Assembly: GCA_018239705.1 (NCBI GenBank)
Contig: JAFEGS010000628.1
Span: 1-11,393 of the forward strand
DNA from: Verrucomicrobiota bacterium
Lineage (GTDB): Bacteria > Chlamydiota > Chlamydiia > Chlamydiales > FEN-1388
DNA length: 11,393 bases
Direction: 5' to 3'
Shown: positions 1-7,792 of the stretch, one piece after another
Position numbering within the stretch: position 1 is the first letter of the stretch
How the letters are laid out: every line of letters starts with the position of its first letter
Notes under the pieces: model-generated
Seen by the model: the letters and a program-made list of their open reading frames with translations, nothing else
What the model was told of the DNA's origin: nothing
Databases searched by the model: none
Position numbers and translations under genes: made by a program

Positions 1-907
1 ATTGAATGGAGGCTTTATTTGCGCTTCCATGGCACTTGATCACGAGGCCTTGCACCCCAAATAGAACGGCTCCTTGCTGCATGGGCGCTCGAAGCTCGCT
101 TGCGATCTTGTCCAGGATTGCCGGCGCCGCTGCCAATTTCTCCTTCACGCGCTCAAGCACAAATTGGCAACTCGCCTCTGCAGTTTTTAAGAATATATTG
201 CCTACAAAGCCGGAAGTGACAAACACATTGGCTTTTCCTAAGAAGAGGTCGTGCGGCTCTTTATTGCCCACAAATTGAAATGGCGTTTCTTGCTGCATAA
301 GCTGCTGCATAAGCTTTTGACACGCTTTTCTCGTCTCTTCATCGCCCTTTTCAGGCTCAGACCCAATGTTGAGAAGGGCTACTGTGGGATGTTCGATGCC
401 AAGTGCCTGCCGTGCATACAAAGCACCCAAAAAGGCGTGCTGTACCAGCTGGCTACTGGTCGTTGAGGCTATAGCTCCAACGTCGAGGACAACAACCTCC
501 CCTTGCTGGGAAGGAAAGAGCGAGATGAGCGCAGGCTTTGACACTGAAGGAAATTTGGGCAAATGAAGGCACGAAGCTGCTACTAACGCCCCAGTACTGG
601 CGCAGGAAATAAAGGCCTGAATCTTGCCCGTTTTCAGCGCTTTTATGCCGGCGACCACAGTGGCATCTGTTTTTGTTTTTACCGCTCGCACCGGACTTTC
701 GTCCATCTCGATCACCTGCGAGCAGGGACAAAAATCAAGATGTAGGCCAAACTGCTCTTTAAGCTGTTCGACTATAGGCGTGCTTGCAAAAAACAGAATG
801 GATGCATCAGCAAGGCAGTCTCGAGGAGAAGAGAGAACTGCTTCAATGATGGAGGCAGCTTGAACATCTGCCCCCATTAGATCAATACCAAGAGAGAAAT
901 TACCCAT
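1..907 (-). CDS. plsX: Phosphate acyltransferase PlsX (3' end cut by window edge)
   Basis: PlsX converts acyl-ACP and inorganic phosphate to acyl-phosphate, the acyl donor for PlsY at the first step of membrane phospholipid synthesis; it is a soluble protein acting at the inner membrane. The visible 302 residues match the family along their length: the N-terminal GIDLMGAD (7-14), SCASTGALVA (101-110), VVVLDVGA (138-145), VALLNIGSE (176-184), FVTSGFVGNIFLKT (229-242) and the late KCHGSANKA (291-299). Full-length PlsX is about 330-350 residues, so only the last 30-50 are missing beyond position 1. The start at 907 is chosen because the conserved N-terminus begins there. It lies 18 bases after the rpmF stop and has no convincing Shine-Dalgarno, which suggests translation coupled to rpmF. 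The rpmF-plsX order is widespread in bacteria. Identification is secure. Confidence 0.95.
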   Translation of the reverse strand, partial: MGNFSLGIDLMGADVQAASIIEAVLSSPRDCLADASILFFASTPIVEQLKEQFGLHLDFCPCSQVIEMDESPVRAVKTKTDATVVAGIKALKTGKIQAFISCASTGALVAASCLHLPKFPSVSKPALISLFPSQQGEVVVLDVGAIASTTSSQLVQHAFLGALYARQALGIEHPTVALLNIGSEPEKGDEETRKACQKLMQQLMQQETPFQFVGNKEPHDLFLGKANVFVTSGFVGNIFLKTAEASCQFVLERVKEKLAAAPAILDKIASELRAPMQQGAVLFGVQGLVIKCHGSANKASIQ

Positions 908-925
908 GATATCTATGAACGGATA

Positions 926-1105
926 TTAGTCCTTCGCTGCCATAACTTGTCTACCTGCGTACCAGCCGCAGTGTGGACACATTACGTGTGATGGCTTCGC
1001 TTCACGGCAATTACTGCATGAAGAGAGGTGCTTTGGCTTTTTTGCGTGATGTGCGCGCTTTGTATTTTTGCGAGCATTTGAGTGGCGATTGCGTGGTACT
1101 GCCAT
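926..1105 (-). CDS. rpmF: 50S ribosomal protein L32
   Basis: This 59-residue basic protein is the large-subunit ribosomal protein L32. It begins MAVPRNRHSNARKNTKRAHH, the classical L32 start, and carries a zinc-ribbon pattern: Cys-Ser-Asn-Cys near residues 30-33 and Cys-Pro-His-Cys near 44-47. This is therefore the zinc-binding (C+) form rather than the cysteine-free paralogue. A strong AAGGAG (1112-1117 on the plus strand, read in reverse) sits six bases upstream of the ATG. It is the first gene of a leftward unit with plsX 18 bases downstream, and it is transcribed away from the beta-helix genes. The gene is short, but its sequence and context leave little doubt. Confidence 0.96.
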   Translation of the reverse strand: MAVPRNRHSNARKNTKRAHHAKKPKHLSSCSNCREAKPSHVMCPHCGWYAGRQVMAAKD

Positions 1106-1133
1106 GATTTTCTCCTTAACAAATTGAAAAGAG

Positions 1134-1162
1134 AGTATACCAACGCGCGCAAATAAATGAAA
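1134..1162 (-). promoter_or_regulatory. Probable sigma70-type promoter of rpmF-plsX
   Basis: Read on the minus strand, a good -10 hexamer TATACT (1134-1139) lies 17 bases downstream of a weak -35 TTTCAT (1157-1162). Transcription would start near 1127, leaving a leader of about 20 bases that just holds the AAGGAG site of rpmF. The -10 match is good; the -35 is poor. Confidence 0.45.
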
Positions 1163-1181
1163 TGCTTTTTTGCAAAACCTC

Positions 1182-1210
1182 TTGCTTTAAGTAAAGAAAA
1201 AATTTATCTT
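1182..1210 (+). promoter_or_regulatory. Possible promoter of the beta-helix gene pair
   Basis: TTGCTT (1182-1187) and TATCTT (1205-1210) are separated by 17 bases and lie about 40 bases upstream of the first beta-helix gene. A second AT-rich candidate, TATAAA (1229-1234), lacks a matching -35. The whole 1106-1248 gap is AT-rich compared with the flanking genes and must hold divergent promoters. Which hexamers are used cannot be settled from the sequence. Confidence 0.3.
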
Positions 1211-1248
1211 TCGGATTAAGTGATAACATATAAAAGTACGGGGTTGCT

Positions 1249-3273
1249 ATGCACATTTTTTCAAAAAATAGGATATATCACCTGCTCTTTCAAGCTGGCC
1301 TCGCTCTATCAGCCATCACTACCACTCTCCAAGCAAAACCTATGCAGCCTCCGTATGAAAATAGTATGCCTAAAATAACACTACCAGATCTCCTGCTATC
1401 GGCTACTTTAGGTCAATTTGAGGTTAAAATACAAGGCGGCCATTCAAAAAAAGATAGTGCATTAAAGAAAACCATCGCCCTTATTCGAGTCCTCGCGCAC
1501 GAATCACACGATAAGCAAGAACGAGAAAAGCTGAAGGAACTTGCAGAGATCGCTGAAACTCTACGCTTTGCCATAAAATCAAAGACCGTTACAAAGCAGC
1601 ACGCAGTAAGTACGCTTAACCTCATCGATGCCACCTGTGAAAAGTTCAAAAAACAGCATGCACACCATGCAAGCTCGAGCTCTATTGGTAAAGATATTTT
1701 TAGAACCCTCCGTAAGCTCAAATCAGATCTCAAAGAAAGTGTCGATCTGGTTCTTACTGAAGGCGCGAAGATAGCTCAAGCCCTTTCCTGTTCAGAGCGC
1801 ATCGCGATCAACTCACTCCCGGTAACAATTAGTGCAAGTGGCAACTACTGCATCACTCAAGACCTTGCATTGGATACCACCACAGCCGCAGCAATTACTG
1901 TTACAGCAGATGATGTCGATATCGATTTTGGCAACCATGTAGTCAGCGTCAACAACCAGACCACAGCCATATTTGCATTAGGTGTATCCAACTTCTCAGT
2001 GCATCACGGTACTATAAGCTGCTCCACACCCATATCAGATCCAAACAGTGCCGGCATCCTGCTCTTCAATGTAGAAAATGGCTCTTTTGAAGAGATGATT
2101 TTTACAGATACAACTACAAGTAGTGCAAGCATAGCCTGTACAGACCTCTCCTATGTAAACTGCCAGTTTGACATCAATATTGATACCTGCAATCAAATAG
2201 CTGCCATCTTTGCAAATGGAACAAATGGCCTTACTATAGAAAACTGTACCTTTACAGAGCTTGGTAACAATGTCGGCAGCACAACAGGCGTAGCTATTTG
2301 GCTGCAGAATGCATCAAATATCCAGATTCATGCCTGCAGAAATTTTTCCGGAATACCAATCAATTCTACTGCCTGTGCAAACAGTGAGATCAGCAGCTGT
2401 GAATTCAATGGAACAGTTGCGCTAAGCGCACCTCAAAGCAATGTCGAGATGCGAAACTGCCAATCGACAAATAATGTGCTTCCTGCACTTTTTGCATCGG
2501 GCTATGAGAACATCCTTGTTGAGGATTGCACCTTCACAGCTACACCAACGAATGATTTTAGTTTAGTCTATTTACTTGAAGCACCTGGAAATGTGATAGC
2601 GACCGGTTTTATTGCGAGAAACTGCTCATTTATAAGCCCTCAGGCAAACCCGGAATTCGATAATATATTTATCTTAGGCAGTATTGGAGGAGCTCTTTTT
2701 GAAAATTGCATCTTTGATTCAAACCCAAGCGGAGACCTATCGTACCCAACTCCAGCCAACATCCAAATAGCAGGCCCTTCCAATGCATCGGGCTCAAACG
2801 TCCTTGTGAGAAACTCCGTTTTTCGAAACTCTGCCTACAATCATGTTCGGCTAGAGTCCTCAAGCAACATAGCTCTTGACAACTGTCTGATCGATGGAGC
2901 TTCAAGTGCAGGGGTAAGCCTGGTTACAGCTACCACGTGCACGGTAAAAAACTGCGAGATTACAAACTGCGGCAGCTCCGGCATTAGTCTCAGCGATGGC
3001 AGCCAGTTTTGCGAGCTGTTTGGCAACTCTCTATTGAGTAACGCAGGTGACGGTATCACTATTGATGCTATATCCACAAATAATATTGTTACAAGCAACT
3101 ACTGCTTTAACAATCGGGGAAATGGTATTAACAGTATTGGCGCGCCAAATGAATTTTACAATAATGCAGCGTGCGGCAATGGCACCTCTCCAAATTGCTC
3201 CGGAATCCCCGCACTCGTACTACGAACACCCGGCTCGCCGGCTGTTACTGGTGGAAATATCTGCTGCCCATAA
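1249..3273 (+). CDS. Exported right-handed beta-helix protein, paralogue 1
   Basis: This 674-residue protein has no known function. Residues 1-29 look like a signal peptide: a basic start, a hydrophobic LLFQAGLALSAIT core and a likely cut after LQA. Residues 40-180 are charged and helical. From about 185 a motif SLPVTISASGNYCI (189-202) and ITVTADDVDIDFGNHVVSV (216-234) opens a right-handed parallel beta-helix of the NosD/PbH1 kind. Asn-Cys or similar coil turns recur at Cys305, 333, 363, 384, 404, 427, 459, 487, 546 and 569. The last 30 residues (NGTSPNCSGIP...PGSP...TGGN.CCP) form a distinct tail shared with the next gene. There is no autotransporter barrel and no terminal aromatic residue. 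It is not a typical chlamydial Pmp, because only one GGA[IL]-like motif is present (480-483). The start is supported by the signal peptide, although the upstream ACGGGG is a weak ribosome site. It is probably secreted or surface-bound, perhaps in adhesion or glycan binding (inference). Confidence 0.85.
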   Translation: MHIFSKNRIYHLLFQAGLALSAITTTLQAKPMQPPYENSMPKITLPDLLLSATLGQFEVKIQGGHSKKDSALKKTIALIRVLAHESHDKQEREKLKELAEIAETLRFAIKSKTVTKQHAVSTLNLIDATCEKFKKQHAHHASSSSIGKDIFRTLRKLKSDLKESVDLVLTEGAKIAQALSCSERIAINSLPVTISASGNYCITQDLALDTTTAAAITVTADDVDIDFGNHVVSVNNQTTAIFALGVSNFSVHHGTISCSTPISDPNSAGILLFNVENGSFEEMIFTDTTTSSASIACTDLSYVNCQFDINIDTCNQIAAIFANGTNGLTIENCTFTELGNNVGSTTGVAIWLQNASNIQIHACRNFSGIPINSTACANSEISSCEFNGTVALSAPQSNVEMRNCQSTNNVLPALFASGYENILVEDCTFTATPTNDFSLVYLLEAPGNVIATGFIARNCSFISPQANPEFDNIFILGSIGGALFENCIFDSNPSGDLSYPTPANIQIAGPSNASGSNVLVRNSVFRNSAYNHVRLESSSNIALDNCLIDGASSAGVSLVTATTCTVKNCEITNCGSSGISLSDGSQFCELFGNSLLSNAGDGITIDAISTNNIVTSNYCFNNRGNGINSIGAPNEFYNNAACGNGTSPNCSGIPALVLRTPGSPAVTGGNICCP

Positions 3274-3298
3274 ACGATTAGAAATAGGAAAAATAGTC

Positions 3299-5344
3299 AT
3301 GAAAAGATGTTTTAAGCACTTTACTGCTCTATCAGTTATCGCATCTCTTACGCTCGCCACACTCGACTCAAAACTTGTACAGAGATCAGGGGAACTACCT
3401 GCAAGACAGCTGCCAGAGGCACTGCAGATAAACAAGGCACCAAATAGCCCTACTATATCTCCTAAAGCCTATCGACGTCTTGTGGAAATTGCAAATTTAA
3501 AACATGCGATTGAACAGGTCCAAAATCTGGCTCATGAATCAAAAGATATCGATGCAAAACATCTTTTAAAACAAGCGGCAAAGACTGTAGAAGAGGTGCG
3601 CTTTGCGGCCAAAGCAAAAACATTGACGGCAGGTCAAGTAGAGCATGCGCTATCTCATATTGATCAGGCTTATGAAAAGCTGGAAAAAAAATGTAAACAC
3701 AAAAAATCGCTTTGTACATCACTTCTTGAATCGCTCCTTTCATTGAAAAGAGAGCTTCAAAAAAGTACCGATATTATTTTGGCTGAATTTACCAGCCTGA
3801 ATGCTGCTCTTTCGTGCACAGAACGTACATTGATCTCTTCGCTGCCTGTAACAATCTGTGAAAGTGGTGCCTACTGCATTGCACAGGATTTATGTCTTCC
3901 CCTGACAGCAAGTGCTGCGATTACAGTCGAGGCAGATAATGTCGACATCGATCTGGGTAACCATGTGATTACTGTAGACCCATCAACAGCGGGGATTGCC
4001 GCCTCAGATGTATGCAATCTTCGCATACACAATGGAACTATCAGAAGCTTAAGTCCAGCAGCTGCTCCCACAAGTGTTGGCCTCCTTTTGGTAAACGTGA
4101 CTCATGGATCCTACGAACAGATCGTATTTGTTGATACTTCGAGCGGCGCCACTTTTGCAAACTGCAGCGATCAGTCCTTTTCCAATTGCCAGATGAATCT
4201 GACGGGAGATAGCCCCTATGCTGTAGGGATAGGGGGACAAAGCAGCATGGGCCTTACTGTGGATAATTGTCTTTTTAACCAGATTGCAGCCACTAGCCCC
4301 AATGCATTTGCAGTATGTGTACAGGCTTGTAATGATGTGGCAGTTCAAAACTGCAAATTTTTAAACCCAGCCGGCAACTATACATCGATTGCCCTCGCTG
4401 CAACCACGAACGTCGAGATCAGCGACTGCACAATTGTTGGAAGCAATACAGGCGGGCAGAGCGCAGCTATTTCCCTCAATAGCGCTACAAATGTTGCAAT
4501 CCAGTACTGCGAACTCCTCAATTGTAGCGATATCGGGCTGCAGGCCCTGAGCTACCAAAATCTTGTCGTAGAAAATTGTGCCTTTACAGCCACTTCTAAT
4601 AATAATTTGAGCCTTGTACAGCTCGGCGGCAACACCTCTATGGAAGCAGCTACTGATGCCATAGTGAGAAACTGCACATTTTCCTGCCCACAAGCTGCAA
4701 ATGAGTTTGATAATGTGGGCCTGTTAGGCGTTCAAGGAGCACTTTTTGAAAATTGCCTCTTTGATTCAAACCCAAGCGGCACCAATATGTATACACCTGC
4801 AAACTTTCATGTAGCTGATGACTATGCAGGAAATGCATGCAGTGGTATCAAGCTCCTCCATAGCATCCTTCGAAGTGATGCTGCAAACCACATCCTCGTA
4901 GACAGCCCAAATGTCGGGATCAACATGAATGCAGCAATTACTATTGATAACTGCCTGATTGATAGTGCACTCTTGAGTGGTGTAGCCCTAAATTTTGCAA
5001 ATACCTGCACAGTCAAAAACTGTGATAGTACCAATAACGGAAACTCAGGAATTTCCCTCTCAGGAGGATCGCAAGGCTGCATGCTCTTAAACAATAGCTG
5101 TGTGCATAATCAAGGCGACGGTATTCAGGTCGATGCCACCTCAACGAATAACAGCGCCCTCAAAAACCGCTGTTCAAATAATGGAGGAAACGGTATCAAT
5201 AACGAGGGCGGGGCGACAAATCAGTTCTTTGAAAACTCAGCCTGCAGTAATGGCACATCGCCAAATTGTTCAGGCATCCCCACAGCGCTTGTGCGAGCAC
5301 CAGGTTCACCTCCTGTTACAGGAGGCAATACTTGCTGCCCGTAA
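3299..5344 (+). CDS. Exported right-handed beta-helix protein, paralogue 2
   Basis: This 681-residue protein is a tandem paralogue of the preceding gene, 25 bases downstream and probably on the same transcript. It has the same order of parts: a signal peptide (MKRCFKHF then a hydrophobic core, likely cut near LTLA at 20), a helical segment of about 55-170, the motif SLPVTICESGAYCI (181-194) with ITVEADNVDIDLGNHVITV (208-226), and then beta-helix coils. The Asn-Cys-type turns fall at Cys297, 324, 352, 377, 404, 427, 459, 486, 552 and 575. The tail NGTSPNCSGIP...PGSPPVTGGNTCCP closes the protein. The frame is open further upstream to 3047, but that part overlaps the first gene and lacks a signal peptide. 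The ATG at 3299, preceded by an AGG-containing site, restores one and is preferred. The molecular role is unknown; secretion and a surface location are inferred. Confidence 0.85.
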   Translation: MKRCFKHFTALSVIASLTLATLDSKLVQRSGELPARQLPEALQINKAPNSPTISPKAYRRLVEIANLKHAIEQVQNLAHESKDIDAKHLLKQAAKTVEEVRFAAKAKTLTAGQVEHALSHIDQAYEKLEKKCKHKKSLCTSLLESLLSLKRELQKSTDIILAEFTSLNAALSCTERTLISSLPVTICESGAYCIAQDLCLPLTASAAITVEADNVDIDLGNHVITVDPSTAGIAASDVCNLRIHNGTIRSLSPAAAPTSVGLLLVNVTHGSYEQIVFVDTSSGATFANCSDQSFSNCQMNLTGDSPYAVGIGGQSSMGLTVDNCLFNQIAATSPNAFAVCVQACNDVAVQNCKFLNPAGNYTSIALAATTNVEISDCTIVGSNTGGQSAAISLNSATNVAIQYCELLNCSDIGLQALSYQNLVVENCAFTATSNNNLSLVQLGGNTSMEAATDAIVRNCTFSCPQAANEFDNVGLLGVQGALFENCLFDSNPSGTNMYTPANFHVADDYAGNACSGIKLLHSILRSDAANHILVDSPNVGINMNAAITIDNCLIDSALLSGVALNFANTCTVKNCDSTNNGNSGISLSGGSQGCMLLNNSCVHNQGDGIQVDATSTNNSALKNRCSNNGGNGINNEGGATNQFFENSACSNGTSPNCSGIPTALVRAPGSPPVTGGNTCCP

Positions 5345-5354
5345 GATACGTGAA

Positions 5355-5409
5355 CGTGCCCGAGCCCGTGCCCGTGCCCGAATTTCTCATTCATTCTGGC
5401 ACGGACACG
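5355..5409. repeat. GC-rich CGTGCC hexamer repeat with hairpin potential
   Basis: Four tandem hexamers CGTGCC, CGAGCC, CGTGCC, CGTGCC (5355-5378) are followed, after a 19-base AT-rich loop (5379-5397), by GGCACGGACACG (5398-5409). The last copies, CGTGCCCGTGCC (5367-5378), pair with it at 11 of 12 positions to form a very stable stem. An alternative partner at 5349-5360 pairs at 10 of 12. The element fills the gap between the second beta-helix gene and the ankyrin gene. No T-run follows the stem, so it is not a standard intrinsic terminator. It could damp read-through, protect mRNA ends, or be one copy of a dispersed palindromic repeat. Confidence 0.7.
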
Positions 5410-5459
5410 TTCCTCAAGCTTATGAGTACCTATCGGACTTTTCTTGTGAGGAAATAAAA

Positions 5460-7784
5460 ATGTCCATGTATGTACAACCTCAAGATAATAGCTCCTTTTT
5501 TCAGCAGTTTTATGCTTGCAGCCAAACGCTTTCAGAGCCGGCACACCAATACAGGCTAGTCAAGTCAGCGCAAGGATATGCATTTGAAGAAAAAACGAGC
5601 ATTTCGCTCCTCTCCTATCTTCAAAAGAGCTACTCGATTGATACTCACGCACAGGAAATTTTCGAACTCGCACAAAAAAAAATCAGCACCATAGACAGTG
5701 AGGAGGGGCATGAGCTCCTTGCCTGCAGCAAAACATGTCGGCTCTTGGGAAAAATCCTCAAGCACGTCTATAAGAGTAGAGCGGTTGACTCACAAAACAT
5801 CTGTGCCGATTTTAAGAGCCTTTCCTATCAGGCACTGGTTCAAGCAGCAACAATGCTAGGTATCAGCCCCCTCCAGCTTGCCTGTGAACATAGCATGGGC
5901 CATATCGCCATCGAGTGCGTGAAAAAGAGAGTGCCTCTTCGTGAAGCACAAGGACACTATACCTCTCTTTTGCAAAGGGCCGAGCGTAAGCAGCTGCCTG
6001 TGTCTACACTACTTGAACTTATCGATCTTGGCGCAGATGTCAAGCAAACAAAGCTCCCAATTGATGACTATCTGTGGTATGCACTGACTGCCTATAAGGG
6101 CAGGGCAGCTCGGGCACTCATCCTGGCAGGTGCTAACTGCAATAAAGTAGATGAAGAAAAGAATAGTCCTCTTCATTTCGTCTGTGTCAATTACAGCGAA
6201 ATAGAAGTGGCAGAAGAGGTAGTAGACGCGCTCTTTGAAAAGGGTGTAGATCTAAGCTTAAGAAATGGAAAGGGAGATACAGCTCTACACATAGCTGTCA
6301 GCGAGTTAAACCTACCTCTTACCAGACGTCTGATTGCAGCTCATGCCAATGTAACCCAGGCTAATGCTGAAGGGCTTCTTCCATTTCAAATGGCAAATCC
6401 AAAAGAGGTAAGAGCCACGCTAGCCGAGGAATTCTTTAGCGAGTATTTTGACGGTGTCAATCTCCTAGAGCGCCCATTTCTACTCAGAGATATCCCGGAA
6501 GCTAAAAAAATCATCCAAGAGATGACCTCTGATGAGTTTCATCTCGCGCTTTCGCAATTGCGAGAAAAATATCCTCAAGGGGAGCTTGCACACATAAGCC
6601 TGATCCCTTTGAGCATTAATTCCTTTCACTACCACAAGACGCAAAAGCGTATTGAAATAGAGACACCTCCTCCGGAAATAAAGCTGGACATGATGTTAGA
6701 GCTGTTTGACGCAATCAACTTTACAGAAACGGATGGCCCTAACTACAGAAAACTGTGGCTAGTAGACTCAAAAGGTACTATGCAGACAGTAGCTCACCAT
6801 CGCGAGCAGCTACAGCGATTCATCAATAAGATTAAAAATCGCGAGGTCTATCAAGGAACACCTAAGAAAAAGAGCGCTGCCTTGACGGCATTTTACGACC
6901 ACATCGAAAAGGCCGTAAAGAATACGATTGCCACCTTACGTGCAAACGAACCCACGAAAGCAAATATCGACCTTCGAGACACAACCTGTTTTGAATATAT
7001 CAAAGCTGCACCGCTATGCGGTCCTCGTAATTACAATGTATCTACAAAGAAGTACCTCACTGTCTGTAAAAAAATATCCCCTACCTTTGAAGATGAGATA
7101 TACACATCTATTGCAGAATATCGAGAAATCCTCTTCGAGACTACCTTGAAAGATTGGGACCACAATCTACACGACTATCACTACGTCCTGCAGTATCTAG
7201 GAGGCAAGTATGGCCTTCCAGGGGCAAATGCGCTTGCCGCATGTCAAGACCCTTTCCGTTCAAAAACTACCTGCAGTGAAGCTGAGACAAAATTTCTTGA
7301 GCTCTATACATCATTTGCCGTTGTAAAAGAGTGGGTAGAGCCGCTCTTAAAAGACGATTACGAACTGAAATACCGGTTTCTCGACTGGTGCACTTCCCAC
7401 ATCCCACAAGAGTGGCAAATGGAGCATTTTGGCCCCATTATCGATCAGGTCAAAAAGATGCAGGAGAATAGCTGCAAAAACGACGAGATTTGGGACTTTC
7501 TTGCATCCAAAGAGATCTATCCACTGCAACCTACGATGACGCCTCTGAAAGCAATCCAAAATGAACGAGAAGCGGCCTACCTCGGTACCGAGGTGTATGA
7601 CATGACGACTGGTACTATGAGGCTCGAAGCTATAGTCCGGATGCTCACGAAGCTTGGAGTGGTCTCTTCATCCATGGATAAAAGACGCGCCCCGAACATC
7701 TTTGAAGCCATTGGAAGCTGGGCCCACAAGCTATTCACTGGAGAGCTTGGCCAAGAGGTAATGAATTACCTGCAAGGGCGGTAG
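5460..7784 (+). CDS. Ankyrin-repeat protein with large uncharacterised C-terminal region
   Basis: This 774-residue protein lacks a signal peptide and membrane segments. Residues 1-130 are mainly helical and unrecognised. About five ankyrin-type units span roughly 135-312; the clearest are ISPLQLACEHSMGHIAIECV (135-154), SPLHFVCVNYSEIEVAEEVV (236-255) and GDTALHIAVSELNLPLTRRL (272-291), with turns such as LGADVKQ, AGANCNKVDEEKN and KGVDLSLRNGKG. Residues 330-774 form a large, probably globular alpha-rich region without a family I can name with confidence. It contains DGPNYRKLW (425-433), APLCGPRNYN (517-526) and KYGLPGANAL (583-592). The frame is open upstream to 5100, but the ATG at 5460 has GAGG eight bases before it and avoids overlapping the beta-helix gene and the hexamer repeat. 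Ankyrin proteins of intracellular bacteria often act on host proteins after secretion, so an effector role is plausible but inferred. Confidence 0.82.
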   Translation: MSMYVQPQDNSSFFQQFYACSQTLSEPAHQYRLVKSAQGYAFEEKTSISLLSYLQKSYSIDTHAQEIFELAQKKISTIDSEEGHELLACSKTCRLLGKILKHVYKSRAVDSQNICADFKSLSYQALVQAATMLGISPLQLACEHSMGHIAIECVKKRVPLREAQGHYTSLLQRAERKQLPVSTLLELIDLGADVKQTKLPIDDYLWYALTAYKGRAARALILAGANCNKVDEEKNSPLHFVCVNYSEIEVAEEVVDALFEKGVDLSLRNGKGDTALHIAVSELNLPLTRRLIAAHANVTQANAEGLLPFQMANPKEVRATLAEEFFSEYFDGVNLLERPFLLRDIPEAKKIIQEMTSDEFHLALSQLREKYPQGELAHISLIPLSINSFHYHKTQKRIEIETPPPEIKLDMMLELFDAINFTETDGPNYRKLWLVDSKGTMQTVAHHREQLQRFINKIKNREVYQGTPKKKSAALTAFYDHIEKAVKNTIATLRANEPTKANIDLRDTTCFEYIKAAPLCGPRNYNVSTKKYLTVCKKISPTFEDEIYTSIAEYREILFETTLKDWDHNLHDYHYVLQYLGGKYGLPGANALAACQDPFRSKTTCSEAETKFLELYTSFAVVKEWVEPLLKDDYELKYRFLDWCTSHIPQEWQMEHFGPIIDQVKKMQENSCKNDEIWDFLASKEIYPLQPTMTPLKAIQNEREAAYLGTEVYDMTTGTMRLEAIVRMLTKLGVVSSSMDKRRAPNIFEAIGSWAHKLFTGELGQEVMNYLQGR

Positions 7785-7792
7785 TACACTAG

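Noticed and set aside
6..863. Open frames on the plus strand and a second minus-strand frame across plsX
   Set aside because: They lie wholly inside the well-supported plsX coding sequence and show no protein-like motifs or ribosome sites.
3047..3298. Upstream extension of the second beta-helix gene into the first gene
   Set aside because: The extra 84 residues overlap the end of the first gene in another frame and lack a signal peptide; starting at 3299 gives a proper one.
1249..5344. Calling the beta-helix pair polymorphic membrane proteins (Pmp)
   Set aside because: Only one GGA[IL]-like motif is found and FxxN motifs are sparse; the autotransporter barrel and terminal Phe/Trp are missing.
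5355..5409. Hexamer array as a CRISPR or an intrinsic terminator
   Set aside because: Units are six bases long without spacers, and no T-run follows the stem.
5100..5459. Upstream extension of the ankyrin gene, giving an 894-residue protein
   Set aside because: The added part overlaps the second beta-helix gene and runs through the hexamer repeat as Arg-Ala repeats; the ATG at 5460 has a good ribosome-binding site.
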